Under the pieces are notes generated by a model. It was not told the DNA's origin, did not search any database, and was given only the letters and a program-made list of their open reading frames with translations. A DNA stretch of 64,000 nucleotides, from NCBI GenBank assembly GCA_937775205.1, contig CALKBX010000012.1, forward strand, positions 1-64,000. The letters run 5' to 3'. This document shows, in pieces, positions 19,324-27,811 of the stretch. The DNA comes from an uncultured Verrucomicrobiae bacterium. Lineage in GTDB: Bacteria > Verrucomicrobiota > Verrucomicrobiia > Limisphaerales > UBA1100. The position numbers and the translations under genes are program-made. The first letter of the stretch is position 1; every line of letters starts with the position of its first letter.

Positions 19324-22080
19324 ATGAAAACTCCCTCAACAAATAATCGCTCAATGGTTCCCTATTTGGGTTGGTTGAGTTTGGCTCTGACCTTGTTGCT
19401 AAACCCTTCGCCACTCGCCGCCCAAAACAAAGAAGCTGAGGCCGCTTATGAATCAGCGGTCGGATTGCTCAAGCTGGATTTGTGGGAACAATCGGCAGAA
19501 AGCTATCGCGAATATTTCAAGAACCACCCCAGGCACGCCTTCGCGGGTCAAGCTCATCTCGGGCTCGGTTTGTGCCATTTTAATTTGCTGGACTACGCCG
19601 CAGCCGCTCGCGAATTGAAAGCGGCTGCGAATAGTCGTGGCCCAAACCAGCCCGATCCGGTGGAGGTTAATTCATTGCTGGGGTTGTCGTTGTTGATGAA
19701 AAGGCCCCCCAATCCGGGTGATGCGGAGGAGGCGTTTGAGGCCAGCATCAATTCATTGGGTATTTCAAAGTCGGGGGTTTTAATCCGCACTTGGGAGAGT
19801 GATAAGGTAAAGAAATGGCTGGGCAAAAACAAGGATGCGAAGCGGCGGGAAATTGCAGCGGATGTTTTCAAGGGCCTTTTGGAGGCGGCCTACATGCAAG
19901 GCGAATGGAAATCGGTCATCAATAAAACGGAAGCGTTTGAAGAATTGATTAAGGGAGCGGACGTGGAACAGCGAGTGCGGGTGCTGACGGGCGAGGCGCA
20001 GGAAAAAACCGGGGCGTTTCAGGCCGCCGCCGCAGAGTATGAAACGGCTGCCAAACTCGAAGGTAAAGATGGCGCGGAGGCGTTGTTTCGGCTGGGGATG
20101 GTTCGCCTGGATCACCTTCGGAATTTCGAGGGCGCCGCCGCTGATTTTCATCGCTTCACGGAAAAATATAAAAACGATAAGAAGCAACCCAACGCCGCGT
20201 TCAATGAAGCGCTCTGTTATCACCGCAGTTATGAGGCCGGAAAAAAGGCTCACTTAAAGGACGCGATTGATCGCTTTGACGCGTTTGCGAAGGACAACCC
20301 CAGACATGACCTGACCGTGACCGCGCTGTTTTCCGTGGGCGTGCTGCAGCACAGCGAAGAGAATTGGGCTGCCGCAGTCAAGGCGCTGGAGCCTATTATG
20401 GGCAATTCGGATCCGGCGCTGGGCCAGCTGGTTTTTTTCGTAGCGAACAGTCATCATCATCTGGAAAACTGGGAAAAGTCCGCGAAGTTTTACATGGAGT
20501 TTGCCAAGGGAAACGAACAGGCGTTGAACGCCGATGTGGCGTTGCATAATGCGGGTGTGGCGTTTTCGAACCTAAACAAGCCCGACTTCGACAAAGCCAT
20601 TGCCGCGTACGAATTGCTGGAGCGTAAGTGCCCCGGAAGCCGGCACCTGCCCAGTGCGCAATTAAAGCTGGGCATCATCCATTTTGAAGCCGGACGGTTT
20701 GAGGAAGCTCAGGGGCCGTTTAAAAAAATTCCCGCGCGCCATCCGCTCCGGGCCGACGCAGATTATTTTTTGGCCTGGACGGATTTGGATAATGCAAATC
20801 CCGCCGGAGCCGCCAAGCGGTTTGGCCAATTGAGCGCGCGCCTGAAAAAATCGTCCCCCGGGCACCGGTTAATTCCGATGTCGGATTTGTATGAAGGCAC
20901 GGCGGAGCTTGAGCGCGGGAGATTTGGTGATGCGGAAAAAATCCTTTCCAAATTTGTGGCTGATTATTCAAAGCACAAAATGTTGGATGAAGCCGCTTTC
21001 AATCTCGGCCAGGCGCAAATGAATTTGCTCAAGTGGGGCAGCGCCATCAAGAGCTTTGAACGTGTGCCGGATGATTCGTATCTGCACGAGCGCGCATTAT
21101 ATCAATCCGCACAAAGCAACCTCTCAGCCGGTAAGCCCGTTGAGGCCATTCCGTTTTTTGAGGCGTTGCTGGAGCAGCATCCGAAGAGTCCCTTGGTCAA
21201 TAACGTGACATTTGCCTTGGCGGAATTAGAGTTTGAAACCGGCGGTGAAAAGGGCGGGGCGGATTCCGTAAAGCGGCTGCTGGCGTTACTGGAGAAAAAG
21301 CCAGCGCCGGATTTAGCATTGCGACAACAGTCACTGTACAAACTGGGCATTGTGTTTTTTGATCAAAAAAACATGGCGGCCTCGGCCAAGGTATTTGAGG
21401 ATTTGCTGAAAAACGTCCCGCCGCATCTGGTGATTGACGCCGCGTGGCAGGCGGGCGAGGCGCGCACTAGGATTGCGGGTGAGGCTAAAAAGAGAGATGA
21501 CAAAGACAATGAACATCGCGCCGCGCTCAAAAATTATGAAATCGCATCAAATGCCAAAATCCCAAAGGGCTCAGATGAGGTTCGGCTGATGCTTTTGAAA
21601 GAGCAGGCAGTGATTCGAATCGGGAAAACGAAAGCTTCCTTGGAGCAATGGGTGGCATCGCAAAAGACGTATGAACAATTCATTGAAGCCCATCCCAAGC
21701 ATAGGCTCATTCGCACCGCCCATCAGGGGTTGGGTTGGGCATTGCAGAATCAGGAAAAATATCCGGCCGCCATTAAGTCGCTTGAGCGAGCGGTGGTCGG
21801 CGTATTTCGCGATGATGTTGGCGCGCGTGCGCAGTTTTTGCTCGGTGAGTGCTATCTCGAGCAGGAGAATTACAACAAGGCGATCATCGAATTCTCCAAG
21901 GTGGAAACACTCTATTTGTTTCCGAAATGGCAGTCCATGGCGGCCTATGAAATGGCGCAGGCACTGTTGCGCCAGGACGACCGGGCGGGCGCGCGCAGGC
22001 ATTTTCAGCGTTTGGTGAAAAGCTACCCCGACACCCCCGCCGCCACCGCGGCTCAATCCGCGCTGAAACGGCTCAATTAG
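19324..22080 (+). CDS. Very large exported TPR protein B
   Basis: About 918 residues from ATG 19324, with signal peptide WLSLALTLLLNPSPLAAQN. TPR-like repeats cover the chain (AIDRFDAFAKDNPRHDLTVTA, AIPFFEALLEQHPKSPLVNN, AAIKSLERAVVGVFRDDVGA). It is a diverged paralogue of protein A: both end with the same series of units, here FSKVETLYLFPKWQSMAAYE against YAKLEAFKLFEEWQADGFF in A, then a YPDT/FPDS end with an alanine-rich stop. This points to duplication within the operon. It precedes exbB by 26 bases. Confidence 0.88.
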   Translation: MKTPSTNNRSMVPYLGWLSLALTLLLNPSPLAAQNKEAEAAYESAVGLLKLDLWEQSAESYREYFKNHPRHAFAGQAHLGLGLCHFNLLDYAAAARELKAAANSRGPNQPDPVEVNSLLGLSLLMKRPPNPGDAEEAFEASINSLGISKSGVLIRTWESDKVKKWLGKNKDAKRREIAADVFKGLLEAAYMQGEWKSVINKTEAFEELIKGADVEQRVRVLTGEAQEKTGAFQAAAAEYETAAKLEGKDGAEALFRLGMVRLDHLRNFEGAAADFHRFTEKYKNDKKQPNAAFNEALCYHRSYEAGKKAHLKDAIDRFDAFAKDNPRHDLTVTALFSVGVLQHSEENWAAAVKALEPIMGNSDPALGQLVFFVANSHHHLENWEKSAKFYMEFAKGNEQALNADVALHNAGVAFSNLNKPDFDKAIAAYELLERKCPGSRHLPSAQLKLGIIHFEAGRFEEAQGPFKKIPARHPLRADADYFLAWTDLDNANPAGAAKRFGQLSARLKKSSPGHRLIPMSDLYEGTAELERGRFGDAEKILSKFVADYSKHKMLDEAAFNLGQAQMNLLKWGSAIKSFERVPDDSYLHERALYQSAQSNLSAGKPVEAIPFFEALLEQHPKSPLVNNVTFALAELEFETGGEKGGADSVKRLLALLEKKPAPDLALRQQSLYKLGIVFFDQKNMAASAKVFEDLLKNVPPHLVIDAAWQAGEARTRIAGEAKKRDDKDNEHRAALKNYEIASNAKIPKGSDEVRLMLLKEQAVIRIGKTKASLEQWVASQKTYEQFIEAHPKHRLIRTAHQGLGWALQNQEKYPAAIKSLERAVVGVFRDDVGARAQFLLGECYLEQENYNKAIIEFSKVETLYLFPKWQSMAAYEMAQALLRQDDRAGARRHFQRLVKSYPDTPAATAAQSALKRLN

Positions 22081-22106
22081 ATATTTAGTTCCCAATAAAA
22101 AATACA

Positions 22107-22976
22107 ATGGAAATCATAAAATCATTTCTTCTCATCGGCGTGTGCACTGCGGCCCTGCTTTGGGTGCTGCCCGAGGGTCTGGCCCAATCCTCCAATAATT
22201 CGGCGGGTGGGGAAACCATCAACAGCACCCTCGTCGAGAATCAACCGGAGCAGGTGACAATGGAAAAGAAAACCCTGTGGGAACTCATTAAAAACGGCGG
22301 GCTGATGATGTGGCCGCTGGCGCTTCTGGCCCTCTACGGTTTCTTCAAGGCGGGGGTGCAGGTGTACGTCATTATTTTATCGAATAACGAAAAGCGGGAT
22401 GAGGCGCTGATGGCGCATTTGAATCCGCACGTGATGCCCTTCGATGATTTAAAAAGCGAACTGAAATCCGACATCAGCCAGCGTCCGCAGGGGGCTTTTC
22501 CTAAAATGTGTGAGGCGGCGCTAGCGCGGCTATATGAAGGCAAAGAGGCGATGGAAGAGGCCTTGACGCGCGAAGGCGCAATGCAGCTGAGCCGCCTCAA
22601 GCGAGGCTTGAAACCCCTGCAAAGCGTGGTGACCGTGGCACCTTTATTGGGGCTAATGGGCACGGTGTACGGGATGATCGCTTCGTTCCAAAGCCTCGGC
22701 GCGACGGGTGACAAAGTGGAGATTTTGTCCAAGGGCATTTACGAGGCACTCGTCACCACCGCGGCTGGGCTGACGATTGCCATTCCTTTCCTGTTTATTT
22801 ACCAGTGGCTCAACCATCGGGTGGACGAAATAGGCGAAAATTTGAATCGACAAGCGGCGGCTTTCTTGGAAAAATTCCACACCTCTGGGGGGGAGGCACT
22901 GAACAGGAAGCTCAAAAGGGCTCGCAGGAAAACGCTGGCCTCGATGAGGCGTCCGCGGAAACGGAACCGTTTGTGA
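22107..22976 (+). CDS. exbB: ExbB/TolQ-family motor protein
   Basis: MotA/TolQ/ExbB proton-channel protein of 289 residues. A signal-like hydrophobic start (residues 5-25) is followed by a short linker and three membrane helices at about 65-92, 174-194 and 214-235. The conserved second helix is VAPLLGLMGTVYGMIASF and the third ALVTTAAGLTIAIPFLFIYQWL; the cytoplasmic loop lies between helices 1 and 2. Together with ExbD it should use proton flow to drive a third membrane protein. The extra N-terminal signal-like segment is common in diverse ExbB homologues outside Proteobacteria. A basic C-terminal tail (KLKRARRK) extends beyond the family core. ExbD begins one base after its stop. Confidence 0.92.
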   Translation: MEIIKSFLLIGVCTAALLWVLPEGLAQSSNNSAGGETINSTLVENQPEQVTMEKKTLWELIKNGGLMMWPLALLALYGFFKAGVQVYVIILSNNEKRDEALMAHLNPHVMPFDDLKSELKSDISQRPQGAFPKMCEAALARLYEGKEAMEEALTREGAMQLSRLKRGLKPLQSVVTVAPLLGLMGTVYGMIASFQSLGATGDKVEILSKGIYEALVTTAAGLTIAIPFLFIYQWLNHRVDEIGENLNRQAAAFLEKFHTSGGEALNRKLKRARRKTLASMRRPRKRNRL

Positions 22977-22977
22977 C

Positions 22978-23394
22978 ATGAAATTAATCACGCCACAGGA
23001 AGAATCAGAATCGCGAATCGACGTCGCTCCGTTGATCGATATTTTGTTCACGCTGATTATTTTCTTTTTGGTCACCTCCACTTTTGAAAAAGAGGAGAAG
23101 GAAGAAAAAGTCCAGCTACCGCGCCACGGCGGATCATCTTTAGCCAGCAAGGAACGCCCCTTTTACATCAACGTCCTCCAGGACGGCTCCTATCGGGTGC
23201 AGGGTGAGACCGTTGATTTGGATCACCTGCGGGTGAAGCTCATCGAACGCTTCAAAGAAAAGCCAGAACAACGGGTCGTCATTCGCGGAGACGCCAAGGC
23301 GTTTCATGGCCAAACCACTGCTGCTCTGGCCGCCGCCAGTCAGGCGGGGTTTCCTTCCGCGAATATTGCCTGGGATACCAGCGTCATTGAGTAG
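22978..23394 (+). CDS. exbD: ExbD/TolR-family motor protein
   Basis: A 138-residue protein with a short cytoplasmic N-terminus, one membrane helix (residues about 18-37, APLIDILFTLIIFFLVTSTF) and a periplasmic domain with FYINVLQDGSYRVQGETVDL and RVVIRGDAKAFHGQT. D21 in PLIDILF is the equivalent of the proton-carrying Asp of ExbD and TolR. It is separated from exbB by one base, as expected for a fixed-stoichiometry complex, and from the toroid protein by 24 bases. Only one ExbD is present, unlike some PVC loci that carry two. Confidence 0.93.
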   Translation: MKLITPQEESESRIDVAPLIDILFTLIIFFLVTSTFEKEEKEEKVQLPRHGGSSLASKERPFYINVLQDGSYRVQGETVDLDHLRVKLIERFKEKPEQRVVIRGDAKAFHGQTTAALAAASQAGFPSANIAWDTSVIE

Positions 23395-23418
23395 CTGGGT
23401 TAACTAAAAATCATCATT

Positions 23419-26400
23419 ATGAAAATCCGATTCAGAGGAATTTTAGAACTCATCGAGTGGGGATTTGAATCTTTGGCCGATCGGCTCGGCATCAAGCGGC
23501 GGCACATCTTGTTTGGTCTGCTCGTCCTGCTCATTTCAGTGCTGTTCACCGGCTGGTACATTTACGAAAAAAACTGGTTCATCGAAGGTAAACAAAAAGC
23601 CGGCCGCAGCGAACAGCAGTTGACCATTTCCCTCAATGGCGAAGATTCCGCCGTGCAGGAAATGAGCGAGGAAATTCGCGACTCCATTCTCGAGACCCCA
23701 ATGGCCGCCGCCTCTTCGGCCCAAGCTTCGGCCCAATCCGCCTTCGGCATGAACGCTGTGCGGAGCAATCCCCAAAATGCCTCGTCGCAATCCGCCTCCG
23801 CCAGCGGAGCCCAGTCATCCGCCAGCGCGGCCGGATCGAACGGTTCTTTTTCCCCGTCAGCATCCGCCCCCAATGCATCGGTGATGAGCGGACAAGCCCG
23901 CGCGGAAAACAGCCAGACCATGGCTTCGGCCACCTCGCAATCCATGGCCCAGCCCGCCGCTGGAATGAACGCCGCGCGGAGTACCCCTCAGAGTGGCGGA
24001 GCCCAATCCGCCGCCGCTAACAGCGCGGCTGCTCCTAGTGCCGCCAGTGCCTCCGCTGCCAATAGCGCGCTGACGCCCTCCGCCTCTCAAGCGACCAGTT
24101 CCACTTTGAAAACTGCCCAAGCCCGCGCTGAACCGAGCCGAAGTATGAGTGCCGCGTCCGCGCAATCCATGGCCCAAACGGCATCCGGATTAAATGCGGC
24201 CCGCAGTGCACCATCGGATGCCAGCTCGCAATCCGCTTCCGCGAGCAGCATGGCCGCAGCAAACGCCGCCCAAGCTTCCGGCTCGAACACCGCCTTGACG
24301 CCCTCCACCTCGAGCGCGGACAGCTCTAACGTGATGAGCCAAAGAACCGCTCAGGCCCAGCCCAGCCAAAGTATGAGTATGGCCTCCTCGCAATCTATTG
24401 CCCAGGCTGCTACCGGCCAGAGCGCGGCCCGCAGAACGCCGAATGCATCCTCGGCATCCTTTTCTCCATCAACCACTTCCGCGCGCAGCGCGACTGCGCC
24501 CAGCTCCGCGAGCGCCGCCAATTCTAGCAGTTCATTTTCCCCTCAAGCATCCGCTACGCGCGCAAGCTCCACCACCGTGCGAAGCAATGCCGCGCGCGCG
24601 GAATCGGGCCGGAGCATGTCCGGTGCATCCAGCCAATCCTTGGCCCAAGCGGCAACCGGCTCGCGAGGCACAGCTCGAAACAGCCCCAGCCAAACCTCCG
24701 GCCAAGGCACTGGCTCCGCGCAGGCGGGCAACTCCGCATCAGCAATATCCGGCACGGGCGCGAGTGGTTCATTTTCGCCATCGAGCACGAGCACGCGCGC
24801 TTCCACTTCCGGCGTGATGAGTAATGCCGCGCGCGCGGAATCGGGCCGAAGCATGTCCGGTGCATCCGGCCAATCCTTGGCCCAAGCGGCGACTGGCACG
24901 CGGGGCACGGCTCGGAAGAGCCCCAGCCAAACCTCCGGCCAAGCTGCCGGATCCGCGCAGGCGGGCAACTCCGCATCAGCAATTGCCGGCACCGGTTCGA
25001 GCGGTTCATTTTCACCAACGAGCACGGGCACACGCGGGTCAACGGCCGGCACCATGAACAACGCCGCGCGGGCGGAATCGGGCCGGAGCATGTCTGGTGC
25101 ATCCGGCCAATCCATGTCCCAATCGGCGGTCGGCGCACGCGGAACAGCCCGCCGCGGCCCATCCGGCAGTGTTGGGGGGTCGGGTTCGGCAGGTTCAGCG
25201 CGTGGCGTTCGTCAAATGGCGGGCATTTCTGGCACGGGCAGCAGCCGTTCATTTGCCCCCAGTCTTGGCGGTTCAGCCAGAAGTTCGCGCGTCGCAATGA
25301 ACTCCGGCTCTGGGAGTCCGAGTGTCGGCCACACGCAATCTCCAAGCTCAGCTTCGGCTCCTTCGGGTGGCATTAAATTAGGCGGCAAAGAAATCGACAC
25401 CGATCAAGTCATGCAACAAGCCGGCGCGAATTCAACCGCACGGCCAATTCGTTTCGCGGGCGCACGCCGGCGACCTGCTTCGGCTTTCATTAGCCGACCC
25501 GATACAGCAACCTCTTCAGCAGCGCCCGTGCGAGTGGCCATGGCTGGTCGCCCGGGAAGCAGTGGTTCATTTTTACCCACAGTGACCCGAACGCATCAAA
25601 CCATTCCCACCGTTGAAGAAATCCTCAAATCACCGCCCACTCAAGTAGCGGTCAGCCCCAGCTATAATATAACCGAACTCGCACCGCTGACCAATCCCTA
25701 CGAATTACGCATTAGCCCGAAACTGCGCGCCGACTTTGTGAAACGCCAAGGCGGCGGCCCCGAAACCGAAGCCGCCGTTGCGCTGGCTCTGGAATGGCTC
25801 AAACGCAATCAAAGCAAAGACGGCCGCTGGAATCATCGCTCCGGCCACACCACCGCCGCCACCGGCGCGGCAATGTTGGCTTTCCTGGGATGGGGTGCAA
25901 AACACAATGAGCCCGGCCCTTATCAACAAACTCTTTCGCGCGCTATTGACTGGATGTTGAGCGTCGAGAAAAATGGCGACCTTCGCTATCGCGGAAATAT
26001 GTACGACCACGGGATCGCTTCGATCGCCCTGTTGGAAGCGTACAACCTCACCAAAGACGAACGCCTACGCGCACCGGCTGAGCGCATTCTTGCTTTCACC
26101 CTCAAGGCGCAAAATCCAACGTCCGGCGGTTGGCGCTACAAACCTCATCGCGAAGATCCGAGTGAAAAAGGCGATCTCTCTGTCAGCGGCTGGCAAATGA
26201 TGATTCTGAAAAGCGCCCGATTGGGCGGGATGAAAGTGCCTGAAGAAGCCTTCACGAAAGCGCGGAAATTCCTTGATGGTGTCGGCGTTGATGGAAAAGG
26301 ATTTCAATACCGCCCAGGTTGGAAGCCCTCTTCAGCGATGATTGCGGAGGGATTATTTTGCGAGCAAATGCTCAGCGCCGGCGTGAAGAATTCGAAGATG

Positions 26401-26715
26401 GAGCAATGCCTCAGCCTGATCCAAACTCAACTGCCTGCCCAAAACCGCGTCGACTACTACTATTGGTATTACGGCAGCCTCGCGATGCGCCAGGCGCAAG
26501 GCCGGGATTGGCATAGTTGGAATAACAAACTGAAGCCGATCCTGCTGGGCAAGCAAATCCAGCGTGGCAACAACCGCGGCGCCTGGGAGCCCGAAGGCAA
26601 AAACTCCAAGGCCGCCGGTCGCGTGGTCACCACTGCCTTGGCGGCGCTTTCGCTGGAAGTGTATTACCGCTATTTGCCGCTGTACTCGCCGGAGTTGTCC
26701 AAAGCGGACAAATAG
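23419..26715 (+). CDS. Membrane-anchored Ala/Ser-repeat protein with C-terminal alpha/alpha-toroid domain
   Basis: A 1098-residue protein in four parts: a cytoplasmic N-terminus of about 28 residues, one membrane helix (about 29-49, ILFGLLVLLISVLFTGWYIY), a periplasmic Ala/Ser/Gly-rich spacer (about 90-640) of 75-81-residue repeats, and, after a linker, a toroid domain (about 768-1090) of the prenyltransferase/squalene-oxidase repeat type (ALEWLKRNQSKDGRW, GGWRYKPH, DYYYWYYGSLAM, LSLEVYYRYLPLY). No DxDD motif of squalene-hopene cyclases is seen, so hopanoid synthesis is unlikely. Topology and position right after exbB-exbD match a TonB/TolA-like transducer, with the toroid in place of the receptor-binding domain (inference). 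GC-rich repeats leave the frame intact. Confidence 0.85.
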   Translation: MKIRFRGILELIEWGFESLADRLGIKRRHILFGLLVLLISVLFTGWYIYEKNWFIEGKQKAGRSEQQLTISLNGEDSAVQEMSEEIRDSILETPMAAASSAQASAQSAFGMNAVRSNPQNASSQSASASGAQSSASAAGSNGSFSPSASAPNASVMSGQARAENSQTMASATSQSMAQPAAGMNAARSTPQSGGAQSAAANSAAAPSAASASAANSALTPSASQATSSTLKTAQARAEPSRSMSAASAQSMAQTASGLNAARSAPSDASSQSASASSMAAANAAQASGSNTALTPSTSSADSSNVMSQRTAQAQPSQSMSMASSQSIAQAATGQSAARRTPNASSASFSPSTTSARSATAPSSASAANSSSSFSPQASATRASSTTVRSNAARAESGRSMSGASSQSLAQAATGSRGTARNSPSQTSGQGTGSAQAGNSASAISGTGASGSFSPSSTSTRASTSGVMSNAARAESGRSMSGASGQSLAQAATGTRGTARKSPSQTSGQAAGSAQAGNSASAIAGTGSSGSFSPTSTGTRGSTAGTMNNAARAESGRSMSGASGQSMSQSAVGARGTARRGPSGSVGGSGSAGSARGVRQMAGISGTGSSRSFAPSLGGSARSSRVAMNSGSGSPSVGHTQSPSSASAPSGGIKLGGKEIDTDQVMQQAGANSTARPIRFAGARRRPASAFISRPDTATSSAAPVRVAMAGRPGSSGSFLPTVTRTHQTIPTVEEILKSPPTQVAVSPSYNITELAPLTNPYELRISPKLRADFVKRQGGGPETEAAVALALEWLKRNQSKDGRWNHRSGHTTAATGAAMLAFLGWGAKHNEPGPYQQTLSRAIDWMLSVEKNGDLRYRGNMYDHGIASIALLEAYNLTKDERLRAPAERILAFTLKAQNPTSGGWRYKPHREDPSEKGDLSVSGWQMMILKSARLGGMKVPEEAFTKARKFLDGVGVDGKGFQYRPGWKPSSAMIAEGLFCEQMLSAGVKNSKMEQCLSLIQTQLPAQNRVDYYYWYYGSLAMRQAQGRDWHSWNNKLKPILLGKQIQRGNNRGAWEPEGKNSKAAGRVVTTALAALSLEVYYRYLPLYSPELSKADK
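23905..25311 (+). repeat. Tandem repeats inside the spacer of the toroid protein
   Basis: The unit begins with the codons for ARAESGRSMSGAS and ends with SFSP plus a Thr/Ser stretch. The E/Q codon of this motif occurs at 23905, 24130, 24358, 24601, 24838 and 25075, so unit lengths are 225, 228, 243, 237 and 237 bases. The last three copies are nearly identical at DNA level and the first are degenerate, which indicates recent expansion at the 3' side. Confidence 0.85.
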
Positions 26716-26734
26716 TGAATCTCCGAAAAATTTT

Positions 26735-27811
26735 ATGAAATCCCGTTTCTTATTTCTAATTGGGGCATTGGCGTGTGCCGGTGCCATCACTGCGGCTGAA
26801 AAATTCAAGCCGCTCTTCAACGGTAAAAATTTTGACGGCTGGCACAATGTCAATTGCGGGCCCAAGACGTGGACGGTCAAAGAGGGCATGATCCATTGCA
26901 CCGGCAAACCCATCGGCGAACTGCGCACCACTCGCATGTACGAAAATTTCATCCTCGAACTCGAATGGCGCCACCTCAAGCCGCGCGGTAACGCCGGCAT
27001 CTTTGTGTGGGCTGATGCTTACCCAGCCAAGGGCCAACCTTTTCATCGCGGAGTGGAAGTGCAAGTGCTTGAAAACGAATACGGCAACACCCGTGGCTAC
27101 ACTACCCACGGCGACATCTTCCCCATCCACGGCGCGCGCATGACGCCGATTAACGGCCACGGCGGCCAACGCGCTTTCCCAACCGAGAACCGCAGCAAAC
27201 CTTCGCCGCAATGGAACCACTACCGCATCGTATGCAAAAATGGCGAAATCAGCCTCGCTGTGAACGGCAAAGTCGTCACCCAAGGCAAAGCCGCCCGTCC
27301 ACGCAAGGGCTACATTTGCCTCGAATCCGAAGGCTCGCCGGTGCAATTCCGCGATCTAAAAATCAAAGAACTCCCGAGCACAAAACCCAAGCCTGAAGAA
27401 ATCGCCAACGCCTTCACCGGTTTCAGAAGCATTTACACCGGCGTGGATCTAAGCGGTTGGAAAGGCAAAGGCTGGAAGTCCAGTGACTGGCGGCTCACCA
27501 ATGAAGGGGCCAAGGGCAACTTGGCTTCCGCCGAAAAATTTTCAAGCTACACCTTCTTCGCCGATTGGCGCGGCGGCGGCAAGGAGGCTCCGTTCAAACT
27601 TCCCAACGTAGGCGAACTCGGTGAATTACCCATTGCTGCCGGCAAATGGAACCGCGTGCAGGTCACTCGCCAAAACGGGTTGCTGCGCATTGAGGTCAAC
27701 GGCAAAGCAGCAGTCGTGTTGGACATTGAAGAGGGCAAGGCGCTCAAGTCCGAGTCGATCGAGCTATTACCCAGGGCTCAGTTTGCCAATATTTTTATCA
27801 AAGCGAACTAG
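26735..27811 (+). CDS. Secreted DUF1080 (3-keto-disaccharide hydrolase-like) protein
   Basis: About 358 residues from ATG 26735 with a signal peptide (FLFLIGALACAGAITAAE). The DUF1080 fold, a concanavalin-like lectin/glucanase domain, is seen at about 20-215: FKPLFNGKNFDGWH, WTVKEGMIHCTG, ELEWRHLKPRGNAGIFV, EVQVLENEYG, VNGKVVTQG, GYICLESEG. The second half (about 230-358) is a shorter, degenerate repeat of the same type, with DLSGWKGKGW, GKWNRVQVTRQNG and NGKAAVVLD. Members of the family hydrolyse 3-keto-glycosides. It starts 19 bases after the toroid gene and may belong to the same transcript. Confidence 0.87.
   Translation: MKSRFLFLIGALACAGAITAAEKFKPLFNGKNFDGWHNVNCGPKTWTVKEGMIHCTGKPIGELRTTRMYENFILELEWRHLKPRGNAGIFVWADAYPAKGQPFHRGVEVQVLENEYGNTRGYTTHGDIFPIHGARMTPINGHGGQRAFPTENRSKPSPQWNHYRIVCKNGEISLAVNGKVVTQGKAARPRKGYICLESEGSPVQFRDLKIKELPSTKPKPEEIANAFTGFRSIYTGVDLSGWKGKGWKSSDWRLTNEGAKGNLASAEKFSSYTFFADWRGGGKEAPFKLPNVGELGELPIAAGKWNRVQVTRQNGLLRIEVNGKAAVVLDIEEGKALKSESIELLPRAQFANIFIKAN

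Noticed and set aside
24543..25115. Repetitive open frames on both strands over the Ala/Ser spacer
   Set aside because: They mirror the 237-base repeats of the toroid gene and carry no start region or domain of their own.
23905..25311. Regularly spaced repeats considered as a CRISPR array
   Set aside because: The units are coding, 225-243 bases long and contiguous, with no short direct repeats and unique spacers, and no cas gene is near.
25720..26715. Squalene-hopene cyclase activity for the toroid domain
   Set aside because: No DxDD catalytic motif or full set of QW repeats is visible, and the domain is on the periplasmic side of a membrane anchor with no hopanoid genes nearby.
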